A stretch of 64,000 nt of DNA from Terrimicrobiaceae bacterium. GTDB taxonomy: Bacteria; Verrucomicrobiota; Verrucomicrobiia; Chthoniobacterales; Terrimicrobiaceae. Where the stretch lies: positions 595,450 through 659,449 of the forward strand of contig JAGYIV010000010.1 of the NCBI GenBank assembly GCA_018402345.1. Reading direction: 5' to 3'. The position numbers were made by a program, and so were the translations under genes. The notes beneath the pieces are model-generated. The model was given only the letters and a program-made list of their open reading frames with translations. It did not search any database and was not told the origin of the DNA. Positions 43,938-53,648 of the stretch are shown here, in pieces. The first letter of the stretch is position 1; the number at the start of each line of letters is the position of its first letter.

Positions 43938-45110
43938 ATGAAAATCATGACTATCCAAGAACAAGCCGCGCGCCGCATTTTCCCGACCTTCCGACTCACC
44001 AACCTGCTCAAAAGCACCTTCGCCCCGCGCGCCGGCCAACGGATTTGCACCCTTATCGACCTCCCCGACCCCTCGCTCATGAAGGACCTCGCCTTCCTGA
44101 AAATCCCGGAACTCACCATCCAGCGGAACGCCATCCAATTTTTCCACACCCCGCTCAACTCCGGCGTCATGGACGAACTCGGCCTCGAAGGCGGCGAAAT
44201 CTTCGCCTACAAGGCCACCGGCGGCAGCAACCTCGACCTGCCCGACGAGGCCACCACGCCCGATGGCAAGACCGTGAGCCTCGAGAAGGACGTCTATCCG
44301 CACTACGACATCATCCTCTGCATCTCGACCTACTCCGCCACCGCCCCGCTCACCGCCTCGGCCAGGCAGCATAAATTCCGCGGAGCCACCCTCCACGGCG
44401 TCAACCCGACCATCCTCCGCACCGGCCTCGCCGTGAGCTATGACGACGTCAGCGTGGATGCAGAGAAGATGCGACTCGGCATGACAAAAGCCGACTGGGT
44501 CGAAATCGATTTCCACTACGCCGGGCACACCCACACCCTTCACCTCGAACTCTCCAACCAAGAGGCGCAAAAAAGCCACGGCCTCTGCCGCGGCGACGAA
44601 CCCGATGTCGCCAACCTCCCCGCCGGCGAAATCTATTTTGTTCCCACCGGTGCCCGCGGCGCATTCCCCATGCGCTATGAGGACGGCACCATCGGCCTCA
44701 TGCACGTCTCCGGCGGCCGCATTCGCAATGCCGAACTCCTGAACGGCGACCCCTCCGTCGTCGAAGCCCACAACGCCAAACTCGTCTCCGACCCCGTCAC
44801 CGGCGAACTCGGAGAACTCGGCTTCGGCACCCAAATCCTCCCCACCTCGGGACGCGACATCCAGGACGAAAAAATCCGCGGCACCATCCACGTCGCCACC
44901 GGACGCAGTGACCATCTGGGCGGTTCGCTCACCCCCGATAAATTCGCCGAGCACGGCAACGCCACGCACGACGACATCCTCTTCGCGCCGCACAAGACCC
45001 CCGAAATCTGGGTCACCCAAGCCCGCATGCACCGCGACGGCAAAACCGAAGTCCTCATCGAAAACTTCGAACCCTCCCCCTACATCCAAAATCTCATCGC
45101 CGCCTCGTAG
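43938..45110 (+). CDS. M29-like aminopeptidase
   Basis: The start is the ATG at 43938 (MKIMTIQEQAARRIFPTFRL). The 390-residue protein has DVANLPAGEIYFVPTGARGA, VTGELGELGFGTQ, IHVATGRSDHLGG and NATHDDILF. These resemble the E, H, H and D metal-ligand regions of M29 (AmpS/PepS-like) aminopeptidases. The spacing is somewhat different and the N-terminal half is not typical, so the enzyme may belong to a related subgroup. A strong hairpin follows at 45162. Confidence 0.65.
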   Translation: MKIMTIQEQAARRIFPTFRLTNLLKSTFAPRAGQRICTLIDLPDPSLMKDLAFLKIPELTIQRNAIQFFHTPLNSGVMDELGLEGGEIFAYKATGGSNLDLPDEATTPDGKTVSLEKDVYPHYDIILCISTYSATAPLTASARQHKFRGATLHGVNPTILRTGLAVSYDDVSVDAEKMRLGMTKADWVEIDFHYAGHTHTLHLELSNQEAQKSHGLCRGDEPDVANLPAGEIYFVPTGARGAFPMRYEDGTIGLMHVSGGRIRNAELLNGDPSVVEAHNAKLVSDPVTGELGELGFGTQILPTSGRDIQDEKIRGTIHVATGRSDHLGGSLTPDKFAEHGNATHDDILFAPHKTPEIWVTQARMHRDGKTEVLIENFEPSPYIQNLIAAS

Positions 45111-45161
45111 GGCGCGGCAGTGGCCCGGCCGCAGGCCAAATCATAGAACCCTATAAAAGTT

Positions 45162-45195
45162 ACAGCCCGCTGCAGCGATTGCTACAGCGGGCTGT
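45162..45195. terminator. Probable transcription terminator hairpin
   Basis: ACAGCCCGCTG (45162-45172) pairs perfectly with CAGCGGGCTGT (45185-45195), with a 12-base loop, 50 bp after the peptidase stop. The following sequence is only weakly T-rich (TGTTCC), so it may work with Rho or as a bidirectional hairpin. Confidence 0.7.
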
Positions 45196-45539
45196 TGTTC
45201 CCCCCAGAACGATTTCCAAGCTACACGGACTTTTGGTCCCGACAACACTTTTTTTCATCAACCCTCGATTTTTTTTACGCCCATCCGCGGGATTGGCCAT
45301 CGAGTTTCTCCCTGTGCCAACGTGGACGTTGGCGCTCCTGCCTCTCCCACCCCGAATGCCCCAGTGGAAACGGCTCCTCTGAATTGACTCGCTTTGCTCG
45401 CCCAGTGGTCTGCCGTTGGCAGTCTATCTGCGCTGCCCTGCGATTCTGTTATTCCTGTCCTCCTGTCTCAAAAAATGGTTGCAATGGCGGATGCGCATGA
45501 AGGCACTGAACGCCACTCCGTTGAAACCGCTCTCGAGCT
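45196..45539. other. Gene-free interval
   Basis: No convincing gene or repeat is seen. It may hold the promoter of the MFS gene that follows. Confidence 0.35.
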
Positions 45540-46835
45540 TTGCCTCACCCTTCTGATCCATCCTCTGGAGTCGATCCGGCGTTGCGGGGAAATGTGTGGC
45601 GTTTCATCGCCTTCCGCATTTTTTTCAATGCGCGGTTTTACTATCCGGTCCTGGGGGTGCTTTTTCTCGATCTCGGACTCACGCTCGACCAATACGCGTT
45701 GTTGAATGTCGTGTGGGCGGTCACGATTTTGACGATGGAAATTCCCTCCGGGGCGCTTGCCGACTCGATCGGGAGGCGTCCGCTGGTGGTCGCGGCTGGA
45801 GGGTTGATGGTGCTCGAGATGTCTGTGCTCGCCTTTGCGCCCACCGGGGCCTGGCTTTTTCCCGTGTTGCTGCTGAACCGCGTGGTGAGCGGCCTCGCCG
45901 AGGCATGCGCCAGCGGGGCTGACGAGGCGCTGGCTTATGATTCGCTGCCCGAGGAGCGCCGGGACGAGGTTTGGCGCGGGGTTCTGGCGCGGCTGGTGAG
46001 ATGGAAATCGGGCGCCTTTTTCGTCACGATGATTCTCGGCGCGTTGGCATTCGACCCCTCGGTGGTGTTTGATTGGGTGGGCATGGAAACTCCGTTGACG
46101 ACGCGCTGGCCGGTGTATCTGACACTCGGCATGTCGCTGGGGGCGTTGTGGAGTGCTTGGGGAATGCGCGAGCCCCCGGCCCGGCATCGCCAGCGCTTTC
46201 ACATGGGCGAGGCCTTCGCCCGCATCTGGGCGGGGGCGCGGGTGGTGTGCAGCGACCGGCGGATCGCGCTGTTGCTGCTCACTGCGGTTCTTTGCGACAG
46301 CTTGGTGCGGATTTTTCTGACCTTTGGCAGCAACTACTACCGGCTCATTGAAATTCCTCCGGTCATCAATGGCTTTCTTGGCTCCGCGTATGCATTGCCC
46401 GGCTTTTTTGCGGCCTCGCTGGCGGCGTGGATGGGAGCGCGCTGGCGGCCGGCGCGTATTTTTTTATGCATCGGCGGATTGGTGCTTCTGGGGTTGGCTG
46501 GACTCTCGCTGGCGACGCCATTGTGGGGTGTGTGGGTGATCGTGCCGCTCGCGCTGGCCGCTCCGTTGCTGGCCTTCTTTGTTTCAAGCTATCTGAACGA
46601 ATGGTGTGACAGCTCGCTGCGGGCGACGGTGTTGAGTTTTCGCGGGGTGGCGATGAATCTCGGCTACGGGACAGCGGGGCTGGCATTCGGAGGATTCGCC
46701 GCCGCCGTGCGCGAGGCCAATCCCGGCTGGGATGCCGATGAGGTCTTCCGCTGCGTGCTGCCTGCCTTGCCGGTGGCTTTTGTCCTCGGCGCGGCAGGAT
46801 TGCTGGCGGTGCGGAAAATCATGGCTCGACCATGA
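45540..46835 (+). CDS. MFS transporter
   Basis: The ~431-residue membrane protein has about 12 hydrophobic segments with VVWAVTILTMEIPSGALADS then IGRRPLVVAAGG, the MFS motif A. AEACASGADEALAYDSLPEERRDEVWRG after segment 4 is typical of the drug-efflux type that often lacks a known substrate. The start is uncertain: a TTG at 45540 is the first in-frame start, and GTG codons lie further in. No partner gene is adjacent. Confidence 0.8.
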   Translation: MPHPSDPSSGVDPALRGNVWRFIAFRIFFNARFYYPVLGVLFLDLGLTLDQYALLNVVWAVTILTMEIPSGALADSIGRRPLVVAAGGLMVLEMSVLAFAPTGAWLFPVLLLNRVVSGLAEACASGADEALAYDSLPEERRDEVWRGVLARLVRWKSGAFFVTMILGALAFDPSVVFDWVGMETPLTTRWPVYLTLGMSLGALWSAWGMREPPARHRQRFHMGEAFARIWAGARVVCSDRRIALLLLTAVLCDSLVRIFLTFGSNYYRLIEIPPVINGFLGSAYALPGFFAASLAAWMGARWRPARIFLCIGGLVLLGLAGLSLATPLWGVWVIVPLALAAPLLAFFVSSYLNEWCDSSLRATVLSFRGVAMNLGYGTAGLAFGGFAAAVREANPGWDADEVFRCVLPALPVAFVLGAAGLLAVRKIMARP

Positions 46836-47369
46836 GATCTCAGCCTCCGCGCGCGCCGCTGAGTCGCAGGGACGCAAAGAAAGACTGGCCCGCGATTGAC
46901 GCGAATCCCCGCGAATCCTTGGTCGGCTTGGATCGCCGAGCCGACCCAAGCCTCAGGCGCGAACGCGCCGTCCGCGAGCGCCAAGAAAGAAAGTGGAATT
47001 CGCCGTTGCATCTGGGGAGCCTGAAAAACAGGACTCTGGCCAGCAGGCGGCGAACTCCCCAATCAACTCAACACCTCTTCAGGAAATGTCAAACTGACAC
47101 GACAACAGGAGCATCGTCTTCATCGCCTTGCGGCTGACGCAAGGCGCTATCCGCTCGCTTCACCGCAGCCTGGGAAATGTAGGGCCAGTTTGCGTATCTC
47201 TGGGGTTTGCACAAACCTGCCCTCGAGAACCGGGCTTTTCGATTTTCAGCAGCGCAGTGCTGTTGGCGGTTTCCATGTTTGTCTTTGAGTTCAAGCAACT
47301 GGTGCTTCGCGATGGTGCCTTGAGAAAACCCGGTATTGCAATCCGCTTCAGCGCGTATTACTTTAACCC
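46836..47369. other. Gene-free interval with shared intergenic sequence
   Basis: 46870-46990 contains gattgacgcgaatccccgcg and gcctcaggcgcgaacgcgcc, which recur at 48110-48200. A shorter form of the second lies at 52030-52070 and 53600-53640. No gene is supported. Confidence 0.5.
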
Positions 47370-47612
47370 ATGCAAACCATCTCCCTGAAACTGCCAGAGA
47401 CTCTTCTGGCCGAATTGGAAAAAGAAACCCGTCTGCGCCGGACGAACAAATCTGCGCTGGTCCGCGCTGCGCTGGAACGGGAACTTGCCTCCAGCCGAGA
47501 GAAGAAAAAGCCCTCGTGCTACGATCTCGCCCGCGATTTGGCCGGCTCCCTCAAGGGACTGCCGAAAGACATCGCGACGAACCCGAAATACCTGGAAGGG
47601 TTTGGTGAATGA
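47370..47612 (+). CDS. Ribbon-helix-helix antitoxin, VapB-like
   Basis: The 80-residue product starts MQTISLKLPETLLAELEKET, an RHH strand and helix, then NKSALVRAALERELAS. The tail SCYDLARDLAGSLKGLPKDI then ATNPKYLEGFGE is the toxin-binding end common to RHH antitoxins paired with PIN toxins. It overlaps the PIN gene by 4 bp. Confidence 0.82.
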   Translation: MQTISLKLPETLLAELEKETRLRRTNKSALVRAALERELASSREKKKPSCYDLARDLAGSLKGLPKDIATNPKYLEGFGE

Positions 47613-48025
47613 GCGCGTTGCTGTTGGACACTGGGCCGCTTATCGCCTTCCTCGCGGCAGATACGCCACACACCGAGTGGGTGCATGAACAGTGGGACCG
47701 AGCCGAACCGCCTATGCTGACCTGTGAGCCGGTGCTGACCGAGGCGGCATTCATCCTGAAGCGTGAGGGGGTGGATCCAGGCGTCATCTTCACGCTGCTG
47801 GAAAGGAAGGTCATCCGCGTGGCACTGCAACTGGAAAAAGAGCGGGCCGACCTCCATGCGCTGATGCGCCGCTATCGCGACCGGCCTATGTCACTCGCCG
47901 ATGCTTGCCTGGTTAGGCTGGCCGAGCTGCACCCCGGAGCGAAAGTCTTCACCCTCGATTCGGACTTCCGCATTTACCGCCGCCACGGCAACAAGGCAAT
48001 CTCGCTGCTGATGCCCGAAAATTAG
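47609..48025 (+). CDS. PIN-domain toxin, VapC-like
   Basis: The 138-residue protein starts MSALLLDTGPLIAFLAADTP, then CEPVLTEAAFILKR with the conserved E, DRPMSLADACLVRLAEL and VFTLDSDFRIYR with the late aspartates. All four acidic positions of the PIN site are visible. It is expected to be an RNase silenced by the protein encoded at 47370-47612. Confidence 0.85.
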   Translation: MSALLLDTGPLIAFLAADTPHTEWVHEQWDRAEPPMLTCEPVLTEAAFILKREGVDPGVIFTLLERKVIRVALQLEKERADLHALMRRYRDRPMSLADACLVRLAELHPGAKVFTLDSDFRIYRRHGNKAISLLMPEN

Positions 48026-48388
48026 CACCAAACAATACCCCCCATGCGCTTGCCAGCGGCCTCTGCTAATTCCTCCCCGCAGAGCCGGCAAGGCGCGGAG
48101 AAAAACATTCGCCCGCGAATGACGCGAATCCCCGCGAATCCATGGTAGGGTTGGCTCGCCGCAGCCGACCCAAGATTCAGGCGCGAACGCACCGTCCTGG
48201 CCTTAAACATTCAGGTTTCCAGTCTCAGCTCTCCGATTTCCCTCCGCTGCATGAAGGCCAAAGCCTCCGATTTTGTGCGCAGATGACGAGTGAAATTCTT
48301 CGGGTTTCCAATTGCCCGCAGACATCGAAAAAGCTGAACTAACCACCGTGCTCGCTGCTTCCTTCCAAGCCACTTTCCTCCAGATCTA
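48026..48388. other. Gene-free interval
   Basis: 48100-48200 repeats the gaatccccgcgaatcc and attcaggcgcgaacg words of 46870-46990. The rest shows no gene. Confidence 0.45.
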
Positions 48389-48514
48389 ATGGGATTCTAC
48401 TACCGAAAATCTGTGAACCTCGGCCCGTTCCGTGTGAATCTGAGTAAGTCAGGCCTCGGCTATTCATTCGGTGGCCGTGGCTTCCGTGACAAAATCGATG
48501 CCACAACCATCTGA
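48389..48514 (+). pseudogene. N-terminal fragment of a DUF4236 gene
   Basis: The frame MGFYYRKSVNLGPFRVNLSK continues SGLGYSFGGRGFR. This is the DUF4236 start (MGFxFRKSxxxGPFRxNxSKSGxGxSxGxxGxR). It then changes to unrelated residues (DKIDATTI) and stops after 41 codons. The usual protein goes on, so the gene was cut and joined to sequence upstream of the HigA-like gene. Confidence 0.65.
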
Positions 48515-48518
48515 CGTT

Positions 48519-48881
48519 ATGAAACCAAAAATTCTTAAAACCGAAGCCGAATACAGCACCGCCTTGGCCAAGGTGGAGTCGCTTATGGATGCCAATCCCG
48601 ATTCCAAACAAGAAGAGGAACTCGAGCTCTGGTCGTTGCTGGTCGAGCGCTATGAGCAGGAGCATCATCCCATCGATTTTCCAGACCCCATCGAAGCCAT
48701 CCGCTTCCGCATGGAGCAAGAGGGACTGCGACAAAAAGACCTCGCAAAATACTTCCCCGGGAAAAACCGCGTCTCAGAAGTCCTCAATCACAAACGCCCA
48801 CTCAGCCTCGGCATGATCCGATCGCTTCACAACGGCCTGGGAATCCCAGCCCATGTTCTCCTGCAGGAATGCACCGCCTGA
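48519..48881 (+). CDS. HigA-like antitoxin without an adjacent toxin
   Basis: The 120-residue product begins MKPKILKTEAEYSTALAKVE and has DPIEAIRFRMEQEGLRQKDL then AKYFPGKNRVSEVLNHKRPL, a helix-turn-helix of the XRE type, as in HigA antitoxins. HigB toxin genes normally come first. Here that position is taken by the cut DUF4236 fragment, so the toxin seems to be deleted. It may act as a plain repressor now. Confidence 0.75.
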   Translation: MKPKILKTEAEYSTALAKVESLMDANPDSKQEEELELWSLLVERYEQEHHPIDFPDPIEAIRFRMEQEGLRQKDLAKYFPGKNRVSEVLNHKRPLSLGMIRSLHNGLGIPAHVLLQECTA

Positions 48882-48895
48882 ATCTCCTCCTACCC

Positions 48896-49090
48896 CGTCC
48901 TGCTAATCCTGTTAATTTTGTAAATTGAATCGCTTCCGCTCACCCTACGGGCTGCTTCCAGCAGTCTTTCTCCGCTCCGCTCCGCTTCTGTCAAAAAATG
49001 ATCTGTTGGAAACGCACACTCCGCACAGGCTGCGAAATTTTGAATGAGCAATTTTGAATTCTGAATGAATCCACCATCCAACATTCAACA
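48896..49090. repeat. ~190-bp direct repeat, copy 1
   Basis: From cgtcctgctaatcctgttaa to ccatccaacattcaacatcc, the sequence nearly matches 56173-56370 (a few small indels). The two copies face the same way and bracket the Fic-RhuM-RhuM-ORF6N-DUF1016 cassette. Confidence 0.85.
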
Positions 49091-49284
49091 TCCATCATTG
49101 ACCGTCTTCCTGCCCGATGTGGACCTCGACCATGGGAACCTCAACTACACGGTCGTCATAGGAGAAATTCTCGGAAACTTCGAAGCCCAGAAAAATTCCT
49201 AATGAATCTTAAACCCGCAAGGCACTTATTAAATAAAAACGATCAAATCTTGAATAAAAGAATCTCTTATTAAATATTCGCTCA
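49091..49284. other. Short gene-free stretch with an orphan C-terminal tail
   Basis: A plus-strand frame at 49099-49203 ends GEILGNFEAQKNS and stops. Similar endings (VLGNFEAQK, VLGNYEAQKQ) occur at ~57135 and ~57235. They look like tails of one lost gene family that I cannot name. Confidence 0.35.
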
Positions 49285-50447
49285 ATGATCAGGAACGCCA
49301 CAGGCCACTATTTCACCACGACCACGGCCGGAGAGTCTGTCCGCGCCTTCGTTCCTTACGCCCTGCCTCCGAATCCTCCTCTTGAAATCACCGGCTACCG
49401 GCAATTGTTGCTGGAGCGAGCCACCTTGGCTGTGGGGCGGTTGGACAGTATCAGCACGCTGCTCCCGAATCCCCATCTCTTCCTTTACTCCTATGTCCGT
49501 CGCGAAGCCGTCCTTTCTTCGCAAATCGAGGGCACGCAGTCCTCGCTCTCCGACCTTTTACTTTTCGAGTTGGAAGAAGTGCCCGGCAGTCCGGTGGATG
49601 ATGTCGTCGAGGTGTCGAACTACATCGCGGCCCTGGATCACGGCATGGCCCGCCTGCGCGAAGGCTTCCCGCTCTCCAACCGCCTCCTTCGTGAAATGCA
49701 CGCCATCCTCATGTCCAAAGGCCGAGGCAGCGACAAACAACCCGGAGAGTTCCGCCGCAGCCAGAATTGGATCGGAGGCACCCGCCCGGGCAACGCCCGC
49801 TTCGTTCCCCCCCGCCGCCAGAGGTCGAGCCCTGCATGGCCGCGCTCGAAGCCTTCCTCCACGACGAAGCCGTCGGCCTGCCCGTGCTGGTCAAAGCTGC
49901 GCTCGCGCATGTGCAGTTCGAGACTATCCACCCCTTTCTTGATGGCAATGGACGCCTCGGCCGCATCCTCATCGCCCTGCTCCTGCACCACGGCCGCCTG
50001 CTCGCTCAGCCGCTGCTCTATCTTTCCCTCTACCTCAAAGAGCACCGCTCCGTGTATTACGACTTGCTCGACCGCGTCCGCACCACCGGCGACTGGGAAG
50101 CCTGGGTGGATTTCTTTTTGGAAGGCGTGGAAACCACAGCCCATGGTGCAGTCGATACCGCCCGCAGGCTCGCCGATCTTTTCGAGGAAGACATACGCCG
50201 CACCGCTGCGACCGGTCGCTCCGCAGCCAGTGCCCTGCGAGTCCTCGCCGCCTTGCGCGAACGCCCTGTCCTCACCCTCGCGCACCTTTGCCACCACGCG
50301 CAGATAACTTTCCCGACAGCCGGCAAAGCCATGCAAACCCTCGTCGCCGCCGGCATCGCCCGCGAACTCACCGGCCAACGCCGCAACCGCGTTTTCGTCT
50401 ACGACTCCTACCTCGGGATCCTCAACGAAGGAGGCCAACCGCTGTGA
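49285..50447 (+). pseudogene. Fic-family AMP-transferase gene with a single-base frameshift
   Basis: The first frame (49285 to ~49808) gives a Fic N-terminal region: SSQIEGTQSSLSDLLLFELE with the inhibitory-helix-like motif, LLREMHAILM, GEFRRSQNWIGG. The second frame (~49808 on) continues EVEPCMAALEAFLHDE and HVQFETIHPFLDGNGRLGRI, the HPFxxGNGRxxR Fic active site, then a winged-helix end. The break is in a run of seven C at 49806-49812; eight would restore one protein of ~387 residues. Fic proteins AMP-ylate targets. It may be a real mutation, a phase-variable switch or a sequence error. Confidence 0.8.
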
Positions 50448-50580
50448 ACTCCCGCCCCTATTCAAAATCCACCAAGCATCGAAATACAATTCCAAGCAGC
50501 AATGAAATGAACTTGAATGTGACAATACGCGGGACTGACCCCGCCCTTGACCCCGCCCTCAAGAAAATGGGAGCGGTGTT
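50448..50580. repeat. Short intergenic stretch with GGGACTGACCCC hairpin
   Basis: GCGGGACTGACCCCGC at 50529-50544 is a small perfect-stem hairpin. The same sequence is at 54878-54893, in each case ~50-120 bp upstream of a nuclease/RhuM-type gene. The flanks also match (catcgaaata, aattccaa). Confidence 0.6.
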
Positions 50581-51610
50581 ATGAGCAAGCCGAAGAAAAT
50601 TCAGATTCGCAACAGCACCGCCGAGTTCCTCGTCTTCACCACGCAGGCCGGGGAAAAGGGCATCGAAGTTCGCGTGGAGGACCAGACCGTCTGGCTCACC
50701 CAGAAGCTCATCGGTGCGCTGTTCGATGTCGATGTCCGCACGGTCAGCGAGCATCTACAGAATATTTTCAACAGTGGGGAACTGGCCGAGGTGGCAGTTG
50801 TCCGGAAATTCCGGAATACTGCCAGCGACGGCAAAAGCTACCTCACCGCCTTCTACAACCTCGACGCCATCATCGCCGTCGGCTTCCGGGTGAACTCCAC
50901 CCGCGCCACCCAGTTTCGCCAGTGGGAGATCGGCATCCTGCGCGACTTCGCCACCCGTGGGTATGTGCTCGACAAGGAACGCCTGAAAAACGGTGCCATC
51001 TTCGACCAAGCCTACTTCGACAACCTGCTCGCGGAAATCCGCGAAATCCGAGCCAGCGAACGACGCTTCTACCAAAAGATCACCGACATTTACGCCACGG
51101 CGATGGATTACAGCGCAGAGGCCGAGAACGACGCAGGCCTTTTTCGCCACCGTGCAGAACAAATTCCACTTCGCCATCCATGGACACACCGCCGCCGCGT
51201 TGATCATGGGCCGGGCCGACAGCACCAAGGAACACATGGGCCTCACCACTTGGCGGAATGCTCCCAAGGGGAAAATCCTCAAGCCGGATGTTGCCGTCGC
51301 CAAAAACTACCTCACCGAGAAGGAACTCAAATCCCTCGACCGCTTCGTCACCATGTATCTGGACTACGCCGAGGACCAAGCAGAGCGCGGCATTCCTATG
51401 ACCATGGCCGACTGGGCGGGAAAACTCGATGCCTTCCTCCAGTTCAACCAGCGAGACCTGCTCGACCACCCCGGCAAAGTCACCGCCGAGATCGCCAAGG
51501 CCTTTGCCGAATCCGAGTTTGAGAAATACCGCATCGTCCAGGACCGCCTCTTCGAGTCCGACTTCGACCGTATGATCAAGCAACTGCCAAATGCCGGGGA
51601 CCAGCCATGA
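50581..51610 (+). pseudogene. RhuM-family protein with a frameshift
   Basis: The first frame gives IQIRNSTAEFLVFTTQAGEK, WLTQKLIGALFDVDVRTVSE, FYNLDAIIAVGFRVNSTRAT and ASERRFYQKITDIYATAMDY, the RhuM N-terminal pattern. From ~51130 the homology continues in another frame: TQAFFATVQNKFHFAIHGHT, then AEIIMGRADS-like, PKGKILKPDVAVAKNYL. One extra base near 51132 (gagaacgacgcag) is the likely cause. A full-length relative is at 52471-53514. RhuM proteins are found in pathogenicity and mobile islands; function unknown. Confidence 0.8.
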
Positions 51611-51942
51611 CATCTGAAACTCCCGTTCAGCAATCCGCCGGCTACGCCGAAATGCTTGAGGACATCAAAGCCATCGCTCAAGACCTGCAAGGCATTCAGG
51701 AACTCGGCGTGGCCCAATACACACCGATCGTCGAGCAAATCATCGCCACCCGCAGCCGCGATGCCCGCCACATCCAACACACCCTCGACTACCTTCTGGA
51801 TTTCGCCTGCCACCCGGCGGGACTCGCGCTCTTCAAAAAACTCTGCCGCTACTATTTCACCTTGGACCCGGTCGCGACGGCAGACTATGTGAATTTTTAC
51901 CGCGAGATGTGGGACAGCGATGAAATGGGGGTTCAGAAATGA
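51607..51942 (+). CDS. Small protein following RhuM
   Basis: The 111-residue acidic protein (MTSETPVQQSAGYAEMLEDI) overlaps the RhuM frame by 4 bp. It has helical stretches (TPIVEQIIATRSRDARHIQH, FKKLCRYYFTLDPVATADYV). I do not recognise a domain. The tight overlap suggests it works with RhuM. The second RhuM gene lacks it. Confidence 0.6.
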   Translation: MTSETPVQQSAGYAEMLEDIKAIAQDLQGIQELGVAQYTPIVEQIIATRSRDARHIQHTLDYLLDFACHPAGLALFKKLCRYYFTLDPVATADYVNFYREMWDSDEMGVQK

Positions 51943-51954
51943 CCACCTTCAAAA

Positions 51955-52076
51955 AATCTGGAGGGCGATGCTCCGACAGCGCCGTGGTATCCGCGCCGAT
52001 CTTTCGTTTACAAGGTAGGGGCAGATCGCCGAGCGGCCCCAAGATTCAGGCGCAACGCGCCGCTAAGCCAAAATCC
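51955..52076. repeat. ~122-bp repeat downstream of RhuM module 1
   Basis: From ctggagggcgatg to taagccaaaatcc it is ~90% identical to 53526-53648. Both copies lie right after a RhuM module. Confidence 0.8.
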
Positions 52077-52470
52077 AAAATTCGAAAATCTGCCCCGCTC
52101 GTTACGCGTTACCAGCCACCTTGTCCCGCCGTAGTCGCGAAGGAGGACCGCCACTCGCCCATTCAAACATCCTTTCTTGCTGCTTGATCCTAACTAAAAA
52201 GTCACATCATACTACAGGAAAGAATAATATAAAACCACCGATTACTCGGATGAACACGGATATGAAGAAATGGGCACGAGTGCATTCGCTGCGCGAATGG
52301 GGCAGGGTAAAACAAAAACTCTGCAAGCAGGCTTGCAAGATTTTTGCTTTTTTCTGCCAATCCCAGATTGATGGGATCATCCGTGCCCATCTGAGAAATC
52401 CGTGGTTAGTTCTTCTCCAACCGCGCCCCGCCCGTTGCTTGCTGAAAACTGAATCTCTGAAAACTCTCTG
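52077..52470. other. Gene-free interval
   Basis: Contains gatgggatcatccgtgccca (52371-52390), whose reverse matches the spacer sequence at ~14700. No gene is supported. Confidence 0.4.
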
Positions 52471-53514
52471 ATGTCCGACTCCTTGCCCAATTCTGAAATC
52501 ATCCTCTACCAGACGGAGGACGGCCGCACGCGCATCCAATGCCGGTTTGAGAACGAAACCCTGTGGCTCACGCAGGCTCTCATCGCGGAATTGTTCGAGA
52601 AGGACGTGCGGACGATCAACGAGCATTTGCTAAACATCTTTGACGAGGGAGAACTGCGTCGCGAGGCAACTATCCGGAAATTCCGGATAGTTCGAACCGA
52701 GGGTAAGCGGGAAGTGGTCCGCGAGATCGAGCATTACAACTTGGACGCCATCCTCGCCGTCGGCTTCCGCGTGCGCAGCCACCGGGGCACGCAGTTTCGC
52801 CAATGGGCCATCGGGCGCTTGAACGAATACTTGGTCAAAGGTTTCACCATGGACGACGAGCGTCTCAAGAACCCGCCTGGCAAAGGCCAGAAGGATTACT
52901 TTGACGAGCAACTCGAGCGCATCCGCGACATCCGCTCAAGCGAGCGGCGCTTCTACCAGAAAGTGCTGGATATCTACGCGACGAGCGTCGACTACACGCC
53001 AAACGCCGAGATGTCGCAGCAGTTCTTCGCCACGGTGCAAAACAAAATGCATTGGGCGGCCCACGGGCGGACGGCGGCCGAGGTGATCCATGCGCGGGCG
53101 GATGCCGAGAAGCCCTTCATGGGCCTGCAAACCACGCGCCCCGGCGGCATCATCCGCAAGGAGGATGTCTCCATCGCCAAGAACTACCTCGACGCACCGG
53201 AACTCGAAACGCTCAACCGGATCGTCACAGCCTACATCGAATTTGCCGAACTCCGCGCCTTGCAGCGCAAGGTCATGACGATGCGCGATTGGATTGCCAA
53301 GCTCGACGAGTTCCTGAAACTCTCCGAGCATGAGTTGCTGAACCACGCCGGAAAAATCTCCGCCGAGCAGGCAAAAGCAAAAGCGGAGCTGGAATTCCAG
53401 CGGTATCGGTTGTTTCTCGACTCGCAACCCCGCCCCGTGGACGCCGACTTTGAGCAAGCCATTCAGCAACTCCCCCAATCTCCCGCTCCCAAACCCCGGA
53501 GGAAAAAGAAGTGA
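52471..53514 (+). CDS. RhuM-family protein, intact
   Basis: The 347-residue protein has IILYQTEDGRTRIQCRFENE, LWLTQALIAELFEKDVRTIN, NLDAILAVGFRVRSHRGTQF and SSERRFYQKVLDIYATSVDY, then QQFFATVQNKMHWAAHGRTA and ISIAKNYL-like segments. This is the full RhuM layout. It ends in a basic tail (PAPKPRRKKK). It is ~50-60% like the frameshifted copy at 50581-51610. RhuM is known from Salmonella pathogenicity island 3 and many islands, but the activity is unknown; a DNA-binding or phage-related role is often suspected. Confidence 0.85.
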   Translation: MSDSLPNSEIILYQTEDGRTRIQCRFENETLWLTQALIAELFEKDVRTINEHLLNIFDEGELRREATIRKFRIVRTEGKREVVREIEHYNLDAILAVGFRVRSHRGTQFRQWAIGRLNEYLVKGFTMDDERLKNPPGKGQKDYFDEQLERIRDIRSSERRFYQKVLDIYATSVDYTPNAEMSQQFFATVQNKMHWAAHGRTAAEVIHARADAEKPFMGLQTTRPGGIIRKEDVSIAKNYLDAPELETLNRIVTAYIEFAELRALQRKVMTMRDWIAKLDEFLKLSEHELLNHAGKISAEQAKAKAELEFQRYRLFLDSQPRPVDADFEQAIQQLPQSPAPKPRRKKK

Positions 53515-53525
53515 TCCCAAGCGCA

Positions 53526-53648
53526 AAAACTGGAGGGCGATGCGTCGTCAGCGCCGTGGCATCCGAGCCGAGCTTTCATTTACAAGGTAGGGGCGGATCG
53601 CCGAGCGGCCCCAAGATTCAGGCGCAACGCGCCGTTAAGCCAAAATCC
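53526..53648. repeat. ~122-bp repeat downstream of RhuM gene 2
   Basis: Partner of 51955-52076. Confidence 0.8.

Noticed and set aside
43836..45089. N-terminal extension of the second yjbQ frame to 563 residues
   Set aside because: The extension is antisense to the M29-like gene. The true start is the ATG at 43835.
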